Assembly: GCF_022921055.1 (NCBI RefSeq)
Contig: NZ_CP095065.1
Location: 124,001-188,000, forward strand
Length of the DNA stretch: 64,000 nucleotides
Direction: 5' to 3'
Origin: Hymenobacter volaticus
GTDB lineage: Bacteria; Bacteroidota; Bacteroidia; Cytophagales; Hymenobacteraceae
In this document: piece after piece, positions 44,275-53,479 of the stretch
How positions within the stretch are numbered: the first letter of the stretch is position 1
Layout: every line of letters starts with the position of its first letter
Translations under genes and position numbers: made by a program
Notes under the pieces: generated by a model
Seen by the model: only the letters and a program-made list of their open reading frames with translations
The model's database searches: none
What the model was told of the DNA's origin: nothing

Positions 44275-45543
44275 ATGACCAATTTCTGCCAACTCCTGCT
44301 TTTGTTGTTCTCCCTGACGCTGGTGCTGCCCGCGGTGGCGCAACCGGCCCCGGCCGGAGCGGTCCACACTGGCCCGGCATTCGATGTGGAAGCCGCCACC
44401 CAGCGCTACCTCGACACGCTCACGCCGGCGCAAAAGGCCAAGTCAGACGCCTATTTTGAGGGCGGGTATTGGCTGCAGCTGTGGGAGCTGCTCTACGCCC
44501 TAGGAATAGCGGCGGTGTTTTTGCGGCTCGGGCTCGGACGCTGGCTCACGCGCGTGGCGGCGCGAATGCCCCGGCCATGGCTGCGGCGACTGGCGTATCT
44601 GTTTGGGTACCTACTGCTGGGATGGGTGCTGAGCTTCCCGCTGAGCGTGTATGTAGGGTGGGTGCGGGAGCAGCAATATGGAATGTCAAACGAGACGTTT
44701 GGCGCGTGGCTGGCCGATGCGCTGAAGGAACTGGCGTTGTCGCTGGTCTTTGGTAGCTTCCTGTTACTGGGCGTGTACGCGGCGGTGCGCCGCACGGGTA
44801 GGCGTGGGTGGGCGTGGGCCACGGGCCTTGTGGCCCTGGCCCTCGTGCTAACCGTCTTTGTGGGCCCGGTGTACGTGGCGCCGCTGTTCAACCACTACAC
44901 CTCGGTACCGGCCGGGCCGGTGCGGGAAGGCATTCTGCGCATGGCGCGGGCCAACGGCGTGCCCGCCGACAAGGTCTACCTGTTCGATGCCTCCAAGCAG
45001 AGCAAGCGCATCAGCGCCAACGTGAGCGGGCTGGGCCGCACCATTCGGGTGTCGTTGAATGACAACCTGCTCAATCGCTGCACCCCGGCGGAAGTCCAGT
45101 CCGTGATGGGGCACGAACTGGGCCACTACGTGCTGAACCACATCCCGAAAAGCCTCGTGTTTATGGTGCTGCTTATCGGCGGGTGCTTGTGGGCAGTGGA
45201 TGGGGTGTTTCACCGGTTGCTGGGCCGCTACGGGGCCGGCTGGGGCATTGCCAGCCTCGGCGATGTGGCTGGCCTGCCGCTCGTGATGGCCCTGCTAACG
45301 GTGTTCAACTTTCTGACCACCCCGGTAGTGAACACCCTTGTTCGCACTCAGGAACATGAAGCGGACCTATTTGGGCTGAACACGGCGCGGGAGCCCGAAG
45401 CCTTTGCTAAAGTGGCGATGAAGCTCTCGGAGTACCGGAAAATCAACCCGGGACCGCTGGAGGAAATGATTTTCTTCGATCATCCCAGCGGGCACACCCG
45501 CGTGCACACGGCTATGCAGTGGAAAGCGGAACAGCCGCGATAA
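44275..45543 (+). CDS. M48 (Ste24-like) membrane metalloprotease
   Basis: The 422-residue protein has an N-terminal signal or first membrane helix (MTNFCQLLLLLFSLTLVLPA) and several further helices, e.g. LAYLFGYLLLGWVLSFPLSV and LVFGSFLLLGVYAAV. The zinc motif is VMGHELGHYVLNH (HExxH), and the third ligand is the Glu in RTQEHEADLFGLNT. This is the CAAX-protease/Ste24 layout: zinc protease activity within the membrane, cleaving membrane or exported proteins. In bacteria it is usually linked to quality control; its substrate here is unknown. It is monocistronic. Confidence 0.92.
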   Translation: MTNFCQLLLLLFSLTLVLPAVAQPAPAGAVHTGPAFDVEAATQRYLDTLTPAQKAKSDAYFEGGYWLQLWELLYALGIAAVFLRLGLGRWLTRVAARMPRPWLRRLAYLFGYLLLGWVLSFPLSVYVGWVREQQYGMSNETFGAWLADALKELALSLVFGSFLLLGVYAAVRRTGRRGWAWATGLVALALVLTVFVGPVYVAPLFNHYTSVPAGPVREGILRMARANGVPADKVYLFDASKQSKRISANVSGLGRTIRVSLNDNLLNRCTPAEVQSVMGHELGHYVLNHIPKSLVFMVLLIGGCLWAVDGVFHRLLGRYGAGWGIASLGDVAGLPLVMALLTVFNFLTTPVVNTLVRTQEHEADLFGLNTAREPEAFAKVAMKLSEYRKINPGPLEEMIFFDHPSGHTRVHTAMQWKAEQPR

Positions 45544-45733
45544 AGCTGCCCTACCAAGCAGACTAGCTGTATAGTCTCTCGGCCTGACGATGTAATTTCC
45601 GGGCTGGGATTTCGCACAAACTCCCATAACCGATTATCGCCCGAGTGCTTTCTCGGCACTGCTTGCTCCTTCCTGTAGTGCCGTATGAGCTAACTTCAAC
45701 AACGAGGCTTCCTGGTCCACAAGTCTCCCATTC

Positions 45734-47110
45734 CTATTTGCTGGTGCTGAAGTGCACGCGGTGGGGCCGTAACGGGTAGCCCTGAGTTGACTGAAATCCT
45801 CCCGCGGTGAGCACAAACTCGTAGGTGTGGGCCGGCAGTAGCTTGACTTGGTAGGTAACGGATTTACGGTCCGCCGAAAACACTCCCCGCCCCACGAGCG
45901 GCCAGGTCGCGGCCCCTCCCGGGCCATAGTCCATGGATGTATACGGGCTCATAGGCTGCGAAAAAGTGATCGTCAGTTCCCGCACGTTGGGTGCTACCCG
46001 GTGCGGGGCGGCGGGCAAGGGCTGCACGCCAGTCACCACGGGTCGCTGTGCGTCGTAGGCAGTGCGCAGTTGAGCAATAGTGGCCGGGAAATAGTAGCGG
46101 GAACGGGTTAGGAAAGCTTCCACCGCCTGGTCACTGGTGTAGTCCAATTCGATCATTTCCCGAATAGCTTGCTGCTGGTTGGCCACTTGCTGGTAATACG
46201 CCCGGCAGATCGCGTAGCCCATGTAGTAGCCTAAGTCTGCGATGTGGGTGGAGTCGTCGGCGAGTTGATTGTAAAACCAGCGGTCGAAGCGGGGATGGAA
46301 CAGTTCCCACTGGAAGCGCTGCTTGAGATCCGTCTCGTGCGCCGGGCCATACTGCCGGTAGGGCAGCGCGACGGGCTGGCCCACCACCTGTTCCGTGACG
46401 AAGTCGCAGGTGCCCTCGTAAATGGCCTGGCCCAACACGTTGTTGCCGTAATGGTTTTCCTGGGTATGCACGTATTCATGCACGCAAACGGCCGGCAAGT
46501 GCTGAATCGGGTCCCGGGCAAAAGCGCGGGTCAGGTATTGGCGCATCGCCGGGGCAAACTCCGAAACCTCCACGCTGCCATTGCCCGCCGCCAATTCCGC
46601 CCCAATGATGACGGCGTCGCCTTGGGTGGTTCCCCCGGAGCGCAAGATGCCGACCGTCAGGTAAATTGAGGCGGGCCGCAGGGCCGGATACAGCTTTTGC
46701 AGTTTCTCCAGGTAGGGTTGGAGCCCAGGCACGCCGGCCTGCAGCAGTTGGGTGCGCGGCCGCAGAGAGCGCCAGAACTTGGGGTAGCGCCGAATGGACC
46801 GTACCCACGCGGGGGCTGTGTAGCCCTTTGCCGTCATGAAGGCGTGCAACCCGGGGCTGCCGGGATCAATATAGAGGCGCTGCAAACAGGCTTGCTGCCG
46901 CACACTATCGGTGGTTGTGCTCAGGCTGTCATAGGCCTGCCAGAAACGGGCGAGGTCGCTGGTCACCACCCGCGGGGCGGGGGTCTGTGCCCGGGCGGGC
47001 CGAGGCAGGCCGCACCAGAGTAGGCAACAGCAAAGGCCGAGGCGCACGAGTCGGATAGTAGACCAGCCAGCGAAGAGGGGAAGGTGAGCAAGCAAGGCGC
47101 GAAGCAACAT
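45734..47110 (-). CDS. Secreted DUF2268-like zinc metalloprotease with Ig-like C-terminus
   Basis: This 458-residue protein has a long N-terminal signal region (LGLCCCLLWCGLPRPARA-Q at residues ~26-43). The zinc-binding motif is AVCVHEYVHTQENHYG (HExxH), with a downstream Glu in YEGTCDFVTEQVVGQP as candidate third ligand, the DUF2268/gluzincin pattern. The last ~100 residues are an Ig-like (SbsA-type) domain: LTITFSQPMSPYTSMDYG and SVTYQVKLLPAHTYEFVLTA. It is exported. It is divergent from the LytS operon that starts at 47339, and the shared 228-bp region holds candidate LytTR sites, so it may be controlled by that system. Confidence 0.82.
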   Translation of the reverse strand: MLLRALLAHLPLFAGWSTIRLVRLGLCCCLLWCGLPRPARAQTPAPRVVTSDLARFWQAYDSLSTTTDSVRQQACLQRLYIDPGSPGLHAFMTAKGYTAPAWVRSIRRYPKFWRSLRPRTQLLQAGVPGLQPYLEKLQKLYPALRPASIYLTVGILRSGGTTQGDAVIIGAELAAGNGSVEVSEFAPAMRQYLTRAFARDPIQHLPAVCVHEYVHTQENHYGNNVLGQAIYEGTCDFVTEQVVGQPVALPYRQYGPAHETDLKQRFQWELFHPRFDRWFYNQLADDSTHIADLGYYMGYAICRAYYQQVANQQQAIREMIELDYTSDQAVEAFLTRSRYYFPATIAQLRTAYDAQRPVVTGVQPLPAAPHRVAPNVRELTITFSQPMSPYTSMDYGPGGAATWPLVGRGVFSADRKSVTYQVKLLPAHTYEFVLTAGGFQSTQGYPLRPHRVHFSTSK

Positions 47111-47191
47111 CAGTCAGGGGTGGAGAGGAGGTGTAGAAGCGGTACCAAGTAGCACAAAGGTGCGCCCCGGCCCCTGGGGGTTCAATTTCTT

Positions 47192-47279
47192 TCGACCACC
47201 GGACAAGTCGCCTCGACAACGGGAGGGGGCAGGCCTGGGCGCGTTATTGTTTTCGACCAACCCCGCTCGATTCTCGACC
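47192..47279. promoter_or_regulatory. Two pairs of TCGACC repeats with 21-bp period, candidate LytTR sites
   Basis: TCGACC occurs at 47192 and TCGACA at 47213 (21 bp apart). TCGACC occurs again at 47253 and 47274 (21 bp apart), each preceded by TT or TTC. They lie between the divergent metalloprotease and LytS genes. The same element and period is found at 29428-29454. Confidence 0.6.
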
Positions 47280-47338
47280 TGCCCGTTAGGGGAACCCGCC
47301 GAAAAGCCGTTTCTTTTCTTTCTTCTATTCTGGCGGCT

Positions 47339-48475
47339 ATGACCATTCGTTCTTTTCTGCAAGCCTATGCGCAGCACCTCGTTCTCCGGGTCACGGCGCA
47401 CCTGTTGCTTTGGGTTGGCCTGTATGGGTGCACCGATGACCCGGACCAGCCGTTGCCCGTCCTCTTGCGCCTGCAGGAATGGGGCTATGCCGCGGGCAGC
47501 TTTTACTTGCTCTTCTACGGGCCGGTGCGCCGGTGCTGGGAACGCGGGCGCTACGCGTGGCCGGTCGCTGCGGTCGTAGCGGTCGGGATGGGCACCGGCT
47601 GGCTGCTGTACTGGCAAAACCGACTGGCCTACCCCAACTCGGCGTTTGCCCACGCCTACCTTCCCGTTTATGAGCAGGTGGGCGTGCTGGCCATCTTGCA
47701 ATCGGTACGCGTCTTCTACTACGCCCTGTTGGAAGGGGTGCTAGTGAATCTGGCCGGGCCGGCGGCGCTCAAAATTGCCAAGACCTTATATGAGCGGCAA
47801 CTCGCGCGTCACCATCTCGAACAACTGCTGCAGCGGCAGCAACTGGCGCTTCTGCAAGCGCAGGTGAGCCCGCATTTTCTATTCAATACCCTCAACAATC
47901 TCTACGGCCTGGTCTTGCACGACGATGCGCGAGCCCCTACGTTCGCCCAGCAGGTCGGCGCGCTGCTGCGCTACACCGACGAGCAGGCTGACGCTTCCTG
48001 GGTGAGTCTGCCAACCGAAGTTCAGTTTATCGAGGATTACCTGGCCTTGACCCGGCTGCGCTACGATCAGCGCGTCACCGTGGAAAGCCACTGGCACGGC
48101 GAGTTGGACCTGCCCGTGAGCTTGCCGCCGTTGCTACTGCTGCCGCTGGTGGAAAATGCCGTCAAACACGGCTTGCAGCCTGCCATAGGGCCGGCATGGC
48201 TGCGCGTGGAAGGCGTGGTTTGCGACGGGCACCTGCTTTTCACCGTCACCAATAGCGTGGCGGCCGCACCGGAGCCACCAGTTACCGGCGGCTTGGGCCT
48301 GACTACGTTGCGCGAGCGCCTGCATTTACTTTATCCCTCGCCCTCCCCGCTCACGCTCCGGCCGGCTGCCACGCAGTTCAAAGCCCACCTGCGGCTGCCC
48401 CTGTACCAAGCCCCCATAACCTCGTCGGGCGAGGCAGTAGTTAATTCTTCCCTTATCGCTGCTCTCGCCGAATGA
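47339..48475 (+). CDS. LytS-type sensor histidine kinase (first gene of a three-gene operon)
   Basis: The 378-residue protein starts MTIRSFLQAYAQHLVLRVTA and has about four membrane helices in its first ~150 residues (e.g. WPVAAVVAVGMGTGWLLYW). The kinase box is AQVSPHFLFNTLNNLYGLVL with the phospho-acceptor His. The N box is LLPLVENAVKHGLQ and the G box GGLGLTTLRERLHLLYP. Its stop overlaps the next gene's ATG by 4 nt (48472-48475). It is the catalytically competent partner of the pseudokinase that follows and of the LytTR regulator encoded third. Confidence 0.93.
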   Translation: MTIRSFLQAYAQHLVLRVTAHLLLWVGLYGCTDDPDQPLPVLLRLQEWGYAAGSFYLLFYGPVRRCWERGRYAWPVAAVVAVGMGTGWLLYWQNRLAYPNSAFAHAYLPVYEQVGVLAILQSVRVFYYALLEGVLVNLAGPAALKIAKTLYERQLARHHLEQLLQRQQLALLQAQVSPHFLFNTLNNLYGLVLHDDARAPTFAQQVGALLRYTDEQADASWVSLPTEVQFIEDYLALTRLRYDQRVTVESHWHGELDLPVSLPPLLLLPLVENAVKHGLQPAIGPAWLRVEGVVCDGHLLFTVTNSVAAAPEPPVTGGLGLTTLRERLHLLYPSPSPLTLRPAATQFKAHLRLPLYQAPITSSGEAVVNSSLIAALAE

Positions 48476-49575
48476 GTTCGCTTCGCCTCGGTTGGCTGCG
48501 CGCCCAATGGGGCACTCTCTTGGCCTGGCTACTCTTTTACCTGCTGGTGCACTTCAACCTCAACGATGAGCAGTTCTCGTTCTGGGCGCCCATGAAGTTT
48601 GTGGTGGCCTTCCCGCAAACCCTCTTCAGCCTGGCCGCCGTCTACGGAGTGCGGTGGCTGTTTCCGCAACCCCTAGACATACCGCTCTGGAAGCTGCTGC
48701 TCTACGGCCTCGGCTGCTTTCTGCTGCTGCACGTCGTCTATTATTATGCCCTGCACGCGGCCCAGCCCCTGGCGCCCGAACAGTCAGTAACGCACCGCCG
48801 CTGGGTGCATTTCATGGCCGGGCAGGGCCCCTTCTATTTTCTGCGCAATCGAGCGTACCTGCTCACCGTCAGCCCTTATTTCTTTGGCTTGCTGATTTGC
48901 CTACCGCTGGCCGTGTTCTTGCTCTACGCGAGCCGGCAGGAAAGCCAGCAGCTGGCGTGGGTGCAGCAACGCCACCAGGCCCACGCGGCGGCGGTAGTGC
49001 GGCAGCAACTCAATTCCACCTTTTGTCGGCAACTGCTCGAGCGGATCACGCAGTTGCTCGCTCAGCGCCAAGCTGGTCTGGCGGCGGAGGTAACCCTGAA
49101 GCTGGCCCAGCTCGTGCGGCATACGCTTTACGCCGGCCGGCAGGAGCAAGTCCCGTTGTCGCAGGAGCTCGACGCGTATCTGGATTATGTGTATTTGCAG
49201 GAAGTACGCCTCGAGCCGCAGGTGGAGATAACGGTACGCTTCACGGCGACCGAGCCCACCCCGCCTACGGTGCTGACGGGTATTCTCTTGCCGCTGACCG
49301 AGCAGTGGCTGGGTCTGGGCGGCCGCGCGTGCGAGATCGAGCTCCGCGTGGACGCGGCGCAGCTCATGCTCTCGCTGTGGACGGACGCCGCCCCCAACCT
49401 GCTGCCGGAGGCGGCCCCCGCCGTGGTGGCGCGGTTAAGGCAGTATAACATGCAAGCATGCCTTGCAATAGAACGGCCGTCCTTCGGTGGGGTGTTACTC
49501 ACGCTGGGCTTACCTTTAGTTGCTCCTCTCTTTCCCCCGCAAACGGCTGCCGCTCCCTTAGTCGCCGGCTTATGA
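48472..49575 (+). CDS. LytS-like pseudo-histidine kinase
   Basis: The 367-residue protein has the LytS layout: four membrane segments (ex. GTLLAWLLFYLLVHFNL, AYLLTVSPYFFGLLICLPLA), then a cytosolic kinase-like region. At the position of the canonical N-P-H-F-L-F-N box it reads RQQLNSTFCRQLLERITQLL, so the phospho-acceptor His is replaced by Thr. The N box that should read ENAxxHG is LLPLTEQWLGLGGRA, lacking Asn, and no G box is evident. The structural parts between them (LVRHTLYAGRQEQVPLSQEL, YVYLQEVRLEPQVEIT) are kept. This looks like a selected loss of catalysis rather than decay, because the frame is intact and both ends overlap neighbours by 4 nt. It may act as a sensor or regulatory partner of the active LytS kinase. 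Confidence 0.8.
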   Translation: MSSLRLGWLRAQWGTLLAWLLFYLLVHFNLNDEQFSFWAPMKFVVAFPQTLFSLAAVYGVRWLFPQPLDIPLWKLLLYGLGCFLLLHVVYYYALHAAQPLAPEQSVTHRRWVHFMAGQGPFYFLRNRAYLLTVSPYFFGLLICLPLAVFLLYASRQESQQLAWVQQRHQAHAAAVVRQQLNSTFCRQLLERITQLLAQRQAGLAAEVTLKLAQLVRHTLYAGRQEQVPLSQELDAYLDYVYLQEVRLEPQVEITVRFTATEPTPPTVLTGILLPLTEQWLGLGGRACEIELRVDAAQLMLSLWTDAAPNLLPEAAPAVVARLRQYNMQACLAIERPSFGGVLLTLGLPLVAPLFPPQTAAAPLVAGL

Positions 49576-50345
49576 ACCCACTTATGACTGTTCTGCGCTG
49601 CCTCGTGCTCGACGACGAGCCGATTGCCCGCCAGCTCGTGCGCACGTATGCTGAACGCCTGCCCTTTCTGCACCTAGTGGGCGAGTGCGCCAACGCGCTG
49701 GAGGCGCACGCGTTTCTGCTGCAGCAGGAGGTAGACGTGCTGTTCTGCGACATCGACTTGCCCCAAATTTCCGGGCTGGACTTCCTGAAGGCGCTGCCCA
49801 ACCGGCCGCTGGTGATCTTCACCACCGCCTATGAGCAGTACGCGCTGATGGGCTTCGAGCTGGACGCGGTGGACTACTTGCTCAAACCCTTCGCGTTCGA
49901 CCGGTTTTGGCGGGCCTTCCAGAAAGCGCAAGAACGAATGGCTTTCCAGTTGAGGCCCCTGGCGCAGGCTCCTGCTGTCGCCTTGGAAGAAGCGGCCGCT
50001 CAACCCGTCATACCAGCCGAGCAAGTCATTGTCATCAAAGAAAACGGGCAACTGATCAAAGTAGCGCTGACCAGCATTCGGTACGTCGAGGCGATGCGTG
50101 ATTATGTGAAAATCTTCTTGCCCGAGCGCCGCCTCGTGGCGTACCTAACGATGAAGAAGCTGGAGGAAACGCTACCCGCCGCGCAGTTCACCCGAGTACA
50201 CAAGTCGTACCTGGTGCGCAATGAAACCATTCTCAATTTCCAGGGCAACCGGCTTACGCTCATCGGTCAGGTGCAGATTCCGGTGGGACCGCAGTATCGG
50301 GACGCCGTGTTGCGCGCATTACAGCCATATGTCGTTCAACGTTAA
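49572..50345 (+). CDS. LytTR-family response regulator (third gene of the operon)
   Basis: From ATG 49572 (MNPLMTVLRCLVLDDEPIAR), which overlaps the pseudokinase stop by 4 nt, the protein has 257 residues. The receiver domain shows LDDEP, the phospho-acceptor in VLFCDIDLPQISG, IFTTAYEQYA and VDYLLKPFAF. A Gln/Ala-rich linker leads to the LytTR domain: SIRYVEAMRDYVKIFLPER and FTRVHKSYLVRNETIL. It is the output of the operon and probably binds the TCGACC repeats upstream. The longer open frame from 49458 is rejected because of the coupling at 49572. Confidence 0.94.
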   Translation: MNPLMTVLRCLVLDDEPIARQLVRTYAERLPFLHLVGECANALEAHAFLLQQEVDVLFCDIDLPQISGLDFLKALPNRPLVIFTTAYEQYALMGFELDAVDYLLKPFAFDRFWRAFQKAQERMAFQLRPLAQAPAVALEEAAAQPVIPAEQVIVIKENGQLIKVALTSIRYVEAMRDYVKIFLPERRLVAYLTMKKLEETLPAAQFTRVHKSYLVRNETILNFQGNRLTLIGQVQIPVGPQYRDAVLRALQPYVVQR

Positions 50346-50600
50346 AGAGGGCAGCAGAAGAGAACCACAGTTTTTAGGTGACGAGCAGTCTGGTTGACAG
50401 AAGATCTGCTTCTCAAAGTAGCTTTTTGCACTTTTCTACACATTTACATAATACAAGGAATATTGTTGCCTTATTTGAATAATTTTTAGCTTTATCGAAT
50501 ATTACCCTCGATAACTGTTAAGTAATAGAGTTTATAAGCTTAATAATAGGGCTACTGCAAGGACCTATTAGTTGGTAGAAGGGAAGCTAACTAATAGCTT

Positions 50601-51010
50601 TTATAAGCTGATGCTCTTAATGAAACCCATAACCCATTCAAAAAGCTTCTTCAATGCCATTTCGTATTTGGTGTTAGTAAGCAGTAGGTCTGAGGTTACT
50701 GCTGCGACGACAAAAAACTCGCTCCGGAAAAGATTGACTTCCCGTTCGGCAATGGGAAAACGTTCGGCAATCGTTTGGTAAGCCGATTCGGAAATCTTGA
50801 GGTGGGCCACCTCCCCCGGGTGTTCTGCCACCGGTCGCCGTGGATGCAGAGTAGATAATCGAATTGCTGCAGAGGCTTGTACTTGAAAATGCGGATATAA
50901 GCATGATGGTCCTGGTAAGGCACTAACTCAGTGGCCACCGAAAGCTTTTTGGAACTATAGCAGAGGAAGGTAAACCCGAAGGTACGCCTGCTTGGATTGG
51001 TCACGTGCAA
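50601..51010 (-). CDS. Hypothetical protein, frameshifted
   Basis: Two reverse frames read as one protein of ~136 residues. The first starts at 51010 (MHVTNPSRRTFGFTFLCYSS) and continues SVATELVPYQDHHAYIRIFK to IHGDRWQNTRG. A G5 run near 50817 is one base short; the next frame then reads GEVAHLKISESAYQTIAERF, PIAEREVNLFRSEFFVVAAV and ends LKKLFEWVMGFIKSISL at 50601. No family was recognised. The two halves are both charged and coherent, which favours one broken gene over two small ones. A 12-bp hairpin lies just upstream (51054-51080). Confidence 0.5.
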
Positions 51011-51053
51011 CGAAGTGAGTGCGGGTGGTCCTTGCCAACGGAAGCTGGAACAA

Positions 51054-51080
51054 ACAGGACCTGCCGCCGGCAGGTCCTGT
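51054..51080. terminator. Strong 12-bp hairpin between two reverse-strand genes
   Basis: ACAGGACCTGCC (51054-51065) and GGCAGGTCCTGT (51069-51080) pair perfectly around GCC. It lies ~210 bp downstream of the EthD-like gene stop. There is no U-tract, so it may be a Rho-assisted terminator or a protein site. Confidence 0.45.
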
Positions 51081-51291
51081 CCTGCTACTTGGACTGGCCG
51101 CGGCGGCTGCCCTTCTTGCGCCTAGCTGGGCTGCCGTACCTGCCTTCAGTAAATGTAGTTTGCCGCATACTTTCGAGTTGCAAATCACCCTTTGATTTAC
51201 CCCTGCTATAACCCTTTGGTGCCACTGCACGGTAAGCGCAGGGCCGTTTGGGGTACGGACCAAATGTTTATCCAACGACTAAAGAGAGTAG

Positions 51292-51720
51292 TTATCTGAC
51301 CACCTGACTAACCAAAATCACGGGGGCAACATTGGTGTAGTTGGCCAAGTCGGCCCGGATAGCCTCTCTATGCGGGCCAATTGCTGCCTGATACGCAGCA
51401 AGGCTTTTTACATAAAATGTTCCGATTGCCAGATAAGGCATTGGTTGATTGGGAATGCCGCTGGCAAGGCCCTTTTCAATGGAGTATTTAACTAAACTTG
51501 AGCCGAGCAGCCCCGCCACCATGGGCATGTGTTTAGTTTCATAATAGGCCATATTGAAGGTCTTCCCTTCCGCAAAAGGGTACATGATGGCTATTTTGAT
51601 TAATCCTTTGTCATCAACAGCCGAATGGTCCTCTTTAGCAGTACGCGACTGCTGTTGCTGACTAAATGCAGCAAAGCCTGCGGTCAGAAGCAAAACTGAT
51701 AGTACGAGTCTAGGTTTCAT
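51292..51720 (-). CDS. Secreted EthD-family protein
   Basis: The 142-residue product has a signal peptide (MKPRLVLSVLLLTAGFAAFS-Q). The mature part is an EthD (dimeric alpha-beta barrel) domain: LIKIAIMYPFAEGKTFNMAY, YETKHMPMVAGLLGSSLVKY, MPYLAIGTFYVKSLAAYQAA and a final strand VAPVILVSQVV. EthD-like proteins have ferredoxin-like folds of mostly unknown role; export is less usual. The position is monocistronic. Confidence 0.82.
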   Translation of the reverse strand: MKPRLVLSVLLLTAGFAAFSQQQQSRTAKEDHSAVDDKGLIKIAIMYPFAEGKTFNMAYYETKHMPMVAGLLGSSLVKYSIEKGLASGIPNQPMPYLAIGTFYVKSLAAYQAAIGPHREAIRADLANYTNVAPVILVSQVVR

Positions 51721-51941
51721 GGGTGTTTTTTGGTTAAGTATAAGCCGACACGAAGAGTACGACGTGCGCTTCGGCGACGGGCATTACTTTAAGTTAGTAG
51801 GTTTTTGGATGCAGCAACAGCGTTGTAGTTCCGACCTAACACTGCGCCAATGGCCACCAAGTAGCGAAGTGAAGCGGTGAACATGGTATGATTCTAGAGA
51901 GGGGTGGGGGCACAATAATCTCCTTCTCAATCAAATCGCCC

Positions 51942-52298
51942 ATGAAAAAGCTACTCGTTGCTTTCGTGCTTGCTGTTGGTACCCTCCCGGCTACTTACGG
52001 GCAGACGATAGCGCCTGCCTCAACCGCGGACAAGCGAACAGAAGAGTATTGCCAACTTAAGGCTCGACCTAAATTGAATGGGCGGTACGTCATCTCGATT
52101 GATTATGGGCAGCAGCAAAAGCTGATTTCCGAAAATCTTTTGCGCGATGCCGCTGGCAGGGCGGTGGAGTTTAGATCGGCCATTGATGCGCTCAACTGGT
52201 TGAACGGACAGGGATGGGAGTTGATGAGTACCTTCGTGCTGGTAGAGGATGGCGATGGAGTCGCCTATTATGTACTCCGCCGGCGTCTTTCGGCTTAA
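51942..52298 (+). CDS. Small secreted hypothetical protein
   Basis: From ATG 51942 the 118-residue product has a signal peptide (MKKLLVAFVLAVGTLPATYG-Q). The mature part is YCQLKARPKLNGRYVISIDY, RDAAGRAVEFRSAIDALNWL and NGQGWELMSTFVLVEDGDGV, ending VAYYVLRRRLSA. The WEL...YYVLRR ending resembles DUF4177-like exported proteins. The function is unknown. Confidence 0.7.
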   Translation: MKKLLVAFVLAVGTLPATYGQTIAPASTADKRTEEYCQLKARPKLNGRYVISIDYGQQQKLISENLLRDAAGRAVEFRSAIDALNWLNGQGWELMSTFVLVEDGDGVAYYVLRRRLSA

Positions 52299-52424
52299 CA
52301 CGACGGGGAAGCCAAAGCCCTTGCCCACGCGTAAGGACCAGCGCTTTCTGGTTTAGTAAGACTACGCCGCCGAGCGGCTGGGCAAGCGAATCGGGTTGGC
52401 CTAGATAGTAACCCTGCCTAGTTT

Positions 52425-52943
52425 ATGCGCCTTATTTCTTTCACCCCAGCCCTGCTGGCCGCCGTCCGGGCAGATCGCAAAACGGTTACCCGCCGTCGGA
52501 TCGCGTCTCCGCTATCCCTGCAGCAGCAACCGGATGCGTACCGGTATCATGGCTTGGAGCAGGAGGGAGCCTTGTTTGAAAGCCTGCAGCCTGGTTCAAC
52601 CAGATGGCTGCCCCTTATTTCCTGCCCCTTTGGCCAGCCTGGGGCACTGTTGTGCGTGCAAGAAGACGCGTCCTTGAGGCTAGAAGTGGTAAGCCTTCAT
52701 GCGGAGCAGGTCCGAACCCTCACGAATACGGATGCCTTGGCAGAAGGCGTGCAAGAGCGCCAACTAGCGGGCCAGCAGCAGTGGGGTGGGGTAGAGCCTG
52801 ATCCTAGCCTGCCTGGCTGCTACCGGTGGTACGAGAGCCCAACTGCTGCTTTTCGCGCCCTGCTGGATTCCATCTACTCGGCGGCTTGGGAGCGAAACGA
52901 ATGGGTGTGGGTAGTAAAGTTTACGCGGGTGTTGCCAGTATAA
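52425..52943 (+). CDS. ASCH-like, phage-type small protein
   Basis: The 172-residue protein begins MRLISFTPALLAAVRADRKT followed by VTRRR. This matches the 'FsxxMxxALLxGrKTxTRR' start of ASCH-domain proteins commonly found in prophages and mobile elements. Then CPFGQPGALLCVQEDASLRL fits the central strands, and AWERNEWVWVVKFTRV the end. ASCH folds are related to PUA-like RNA- or nucleotide-binding domains. The role is unknown. It overlaps no neighbour and follows the secreted protein by 126 bp. Confidence 0.72.
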   Translation: MRLISFTPALLAAVRADRKTVTRRRIASPLSLQQQPDAYRYHGLEQEGALFESLQPGSTRWLPLISCPFGQPGALLCVQEDASLRLEVVSLHAEQVRTLTNTDALAEGVQERQLAGQQQWGGVEPDPSLPGCYRWYESPTAAFRALLDSIYSAAWERNEWVWVVKFTRVLPV

Positions 52944-53031
52944 GCTACGACTTTGTTGCTCGGTTTCGTGCTGCACGACGTTCGCAAACAAGATCATTTA
53001 GTGGAGCGGGGAGGTCGGCAGCGCCGCCTGC

Positions 53032-53319
53032 CTATTTCCTGGCGCTTTTGTAACGGGTCTTGATTCGCACGTATAGCCAGCCCGTAAACTTACTCGCCGA
53101 CCGAAAGGCGTTTACTTCGTCTGCCCCGCCTACTTGTACGACCGTCAGGGGAGAAGCCGCGTAAGGGTTCGGGGCGGTTGGAATACTGAAACAGCGTATA
53201 AGCTTCTTGATGCCGGTCTTGAATTCCTGCAAAGTAATGGAATAAGGCACGAACGACTTGCCATACTGATAGGCGTAGGGCTCGTATGGCAGCGTCACCG
53301 TATTATTGGTAACAGGCAT
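53032..53319 (-). CDS. Possible small hypothetical protein
   Basis: A reverse frame reads MPVTNNTVTLPYEPYAYQYG (from 53319), SFVPYSITLQEFKTGIKKLI and GADEVNAFRSASKFTGWLYV, ending KTRYKSARK: 95 residues. The open frame extends to 53427 into the leader of the GH9 gene. The composition is protein-like but no family was recognised. It could also be a remnant. Confidence 0.35.
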   Translation of the reverse strand: MPVTNNTVTLPYEPYAYQYGKSFVPYSITLQEFKTGIKKLIRCFSIPTAPNPYAASPLTVVQVGGADEVNAFRSASKFTGWLYVRIKTRYKSARK

Positions 53320-53479
53320 TTCCCTGCTACTACCATCCACAATTTCCAGGGCGGCATTCCGCTTCTTTAAAAACAAACTCAACTTTCCAAACTTACCGCA
53401 CGCATTGCCTAAGCGGCCACTGAGCAATAAGGCAGCGCGAAAACAATCATTTCGATTTATACACCATTTTTTAATTCAC

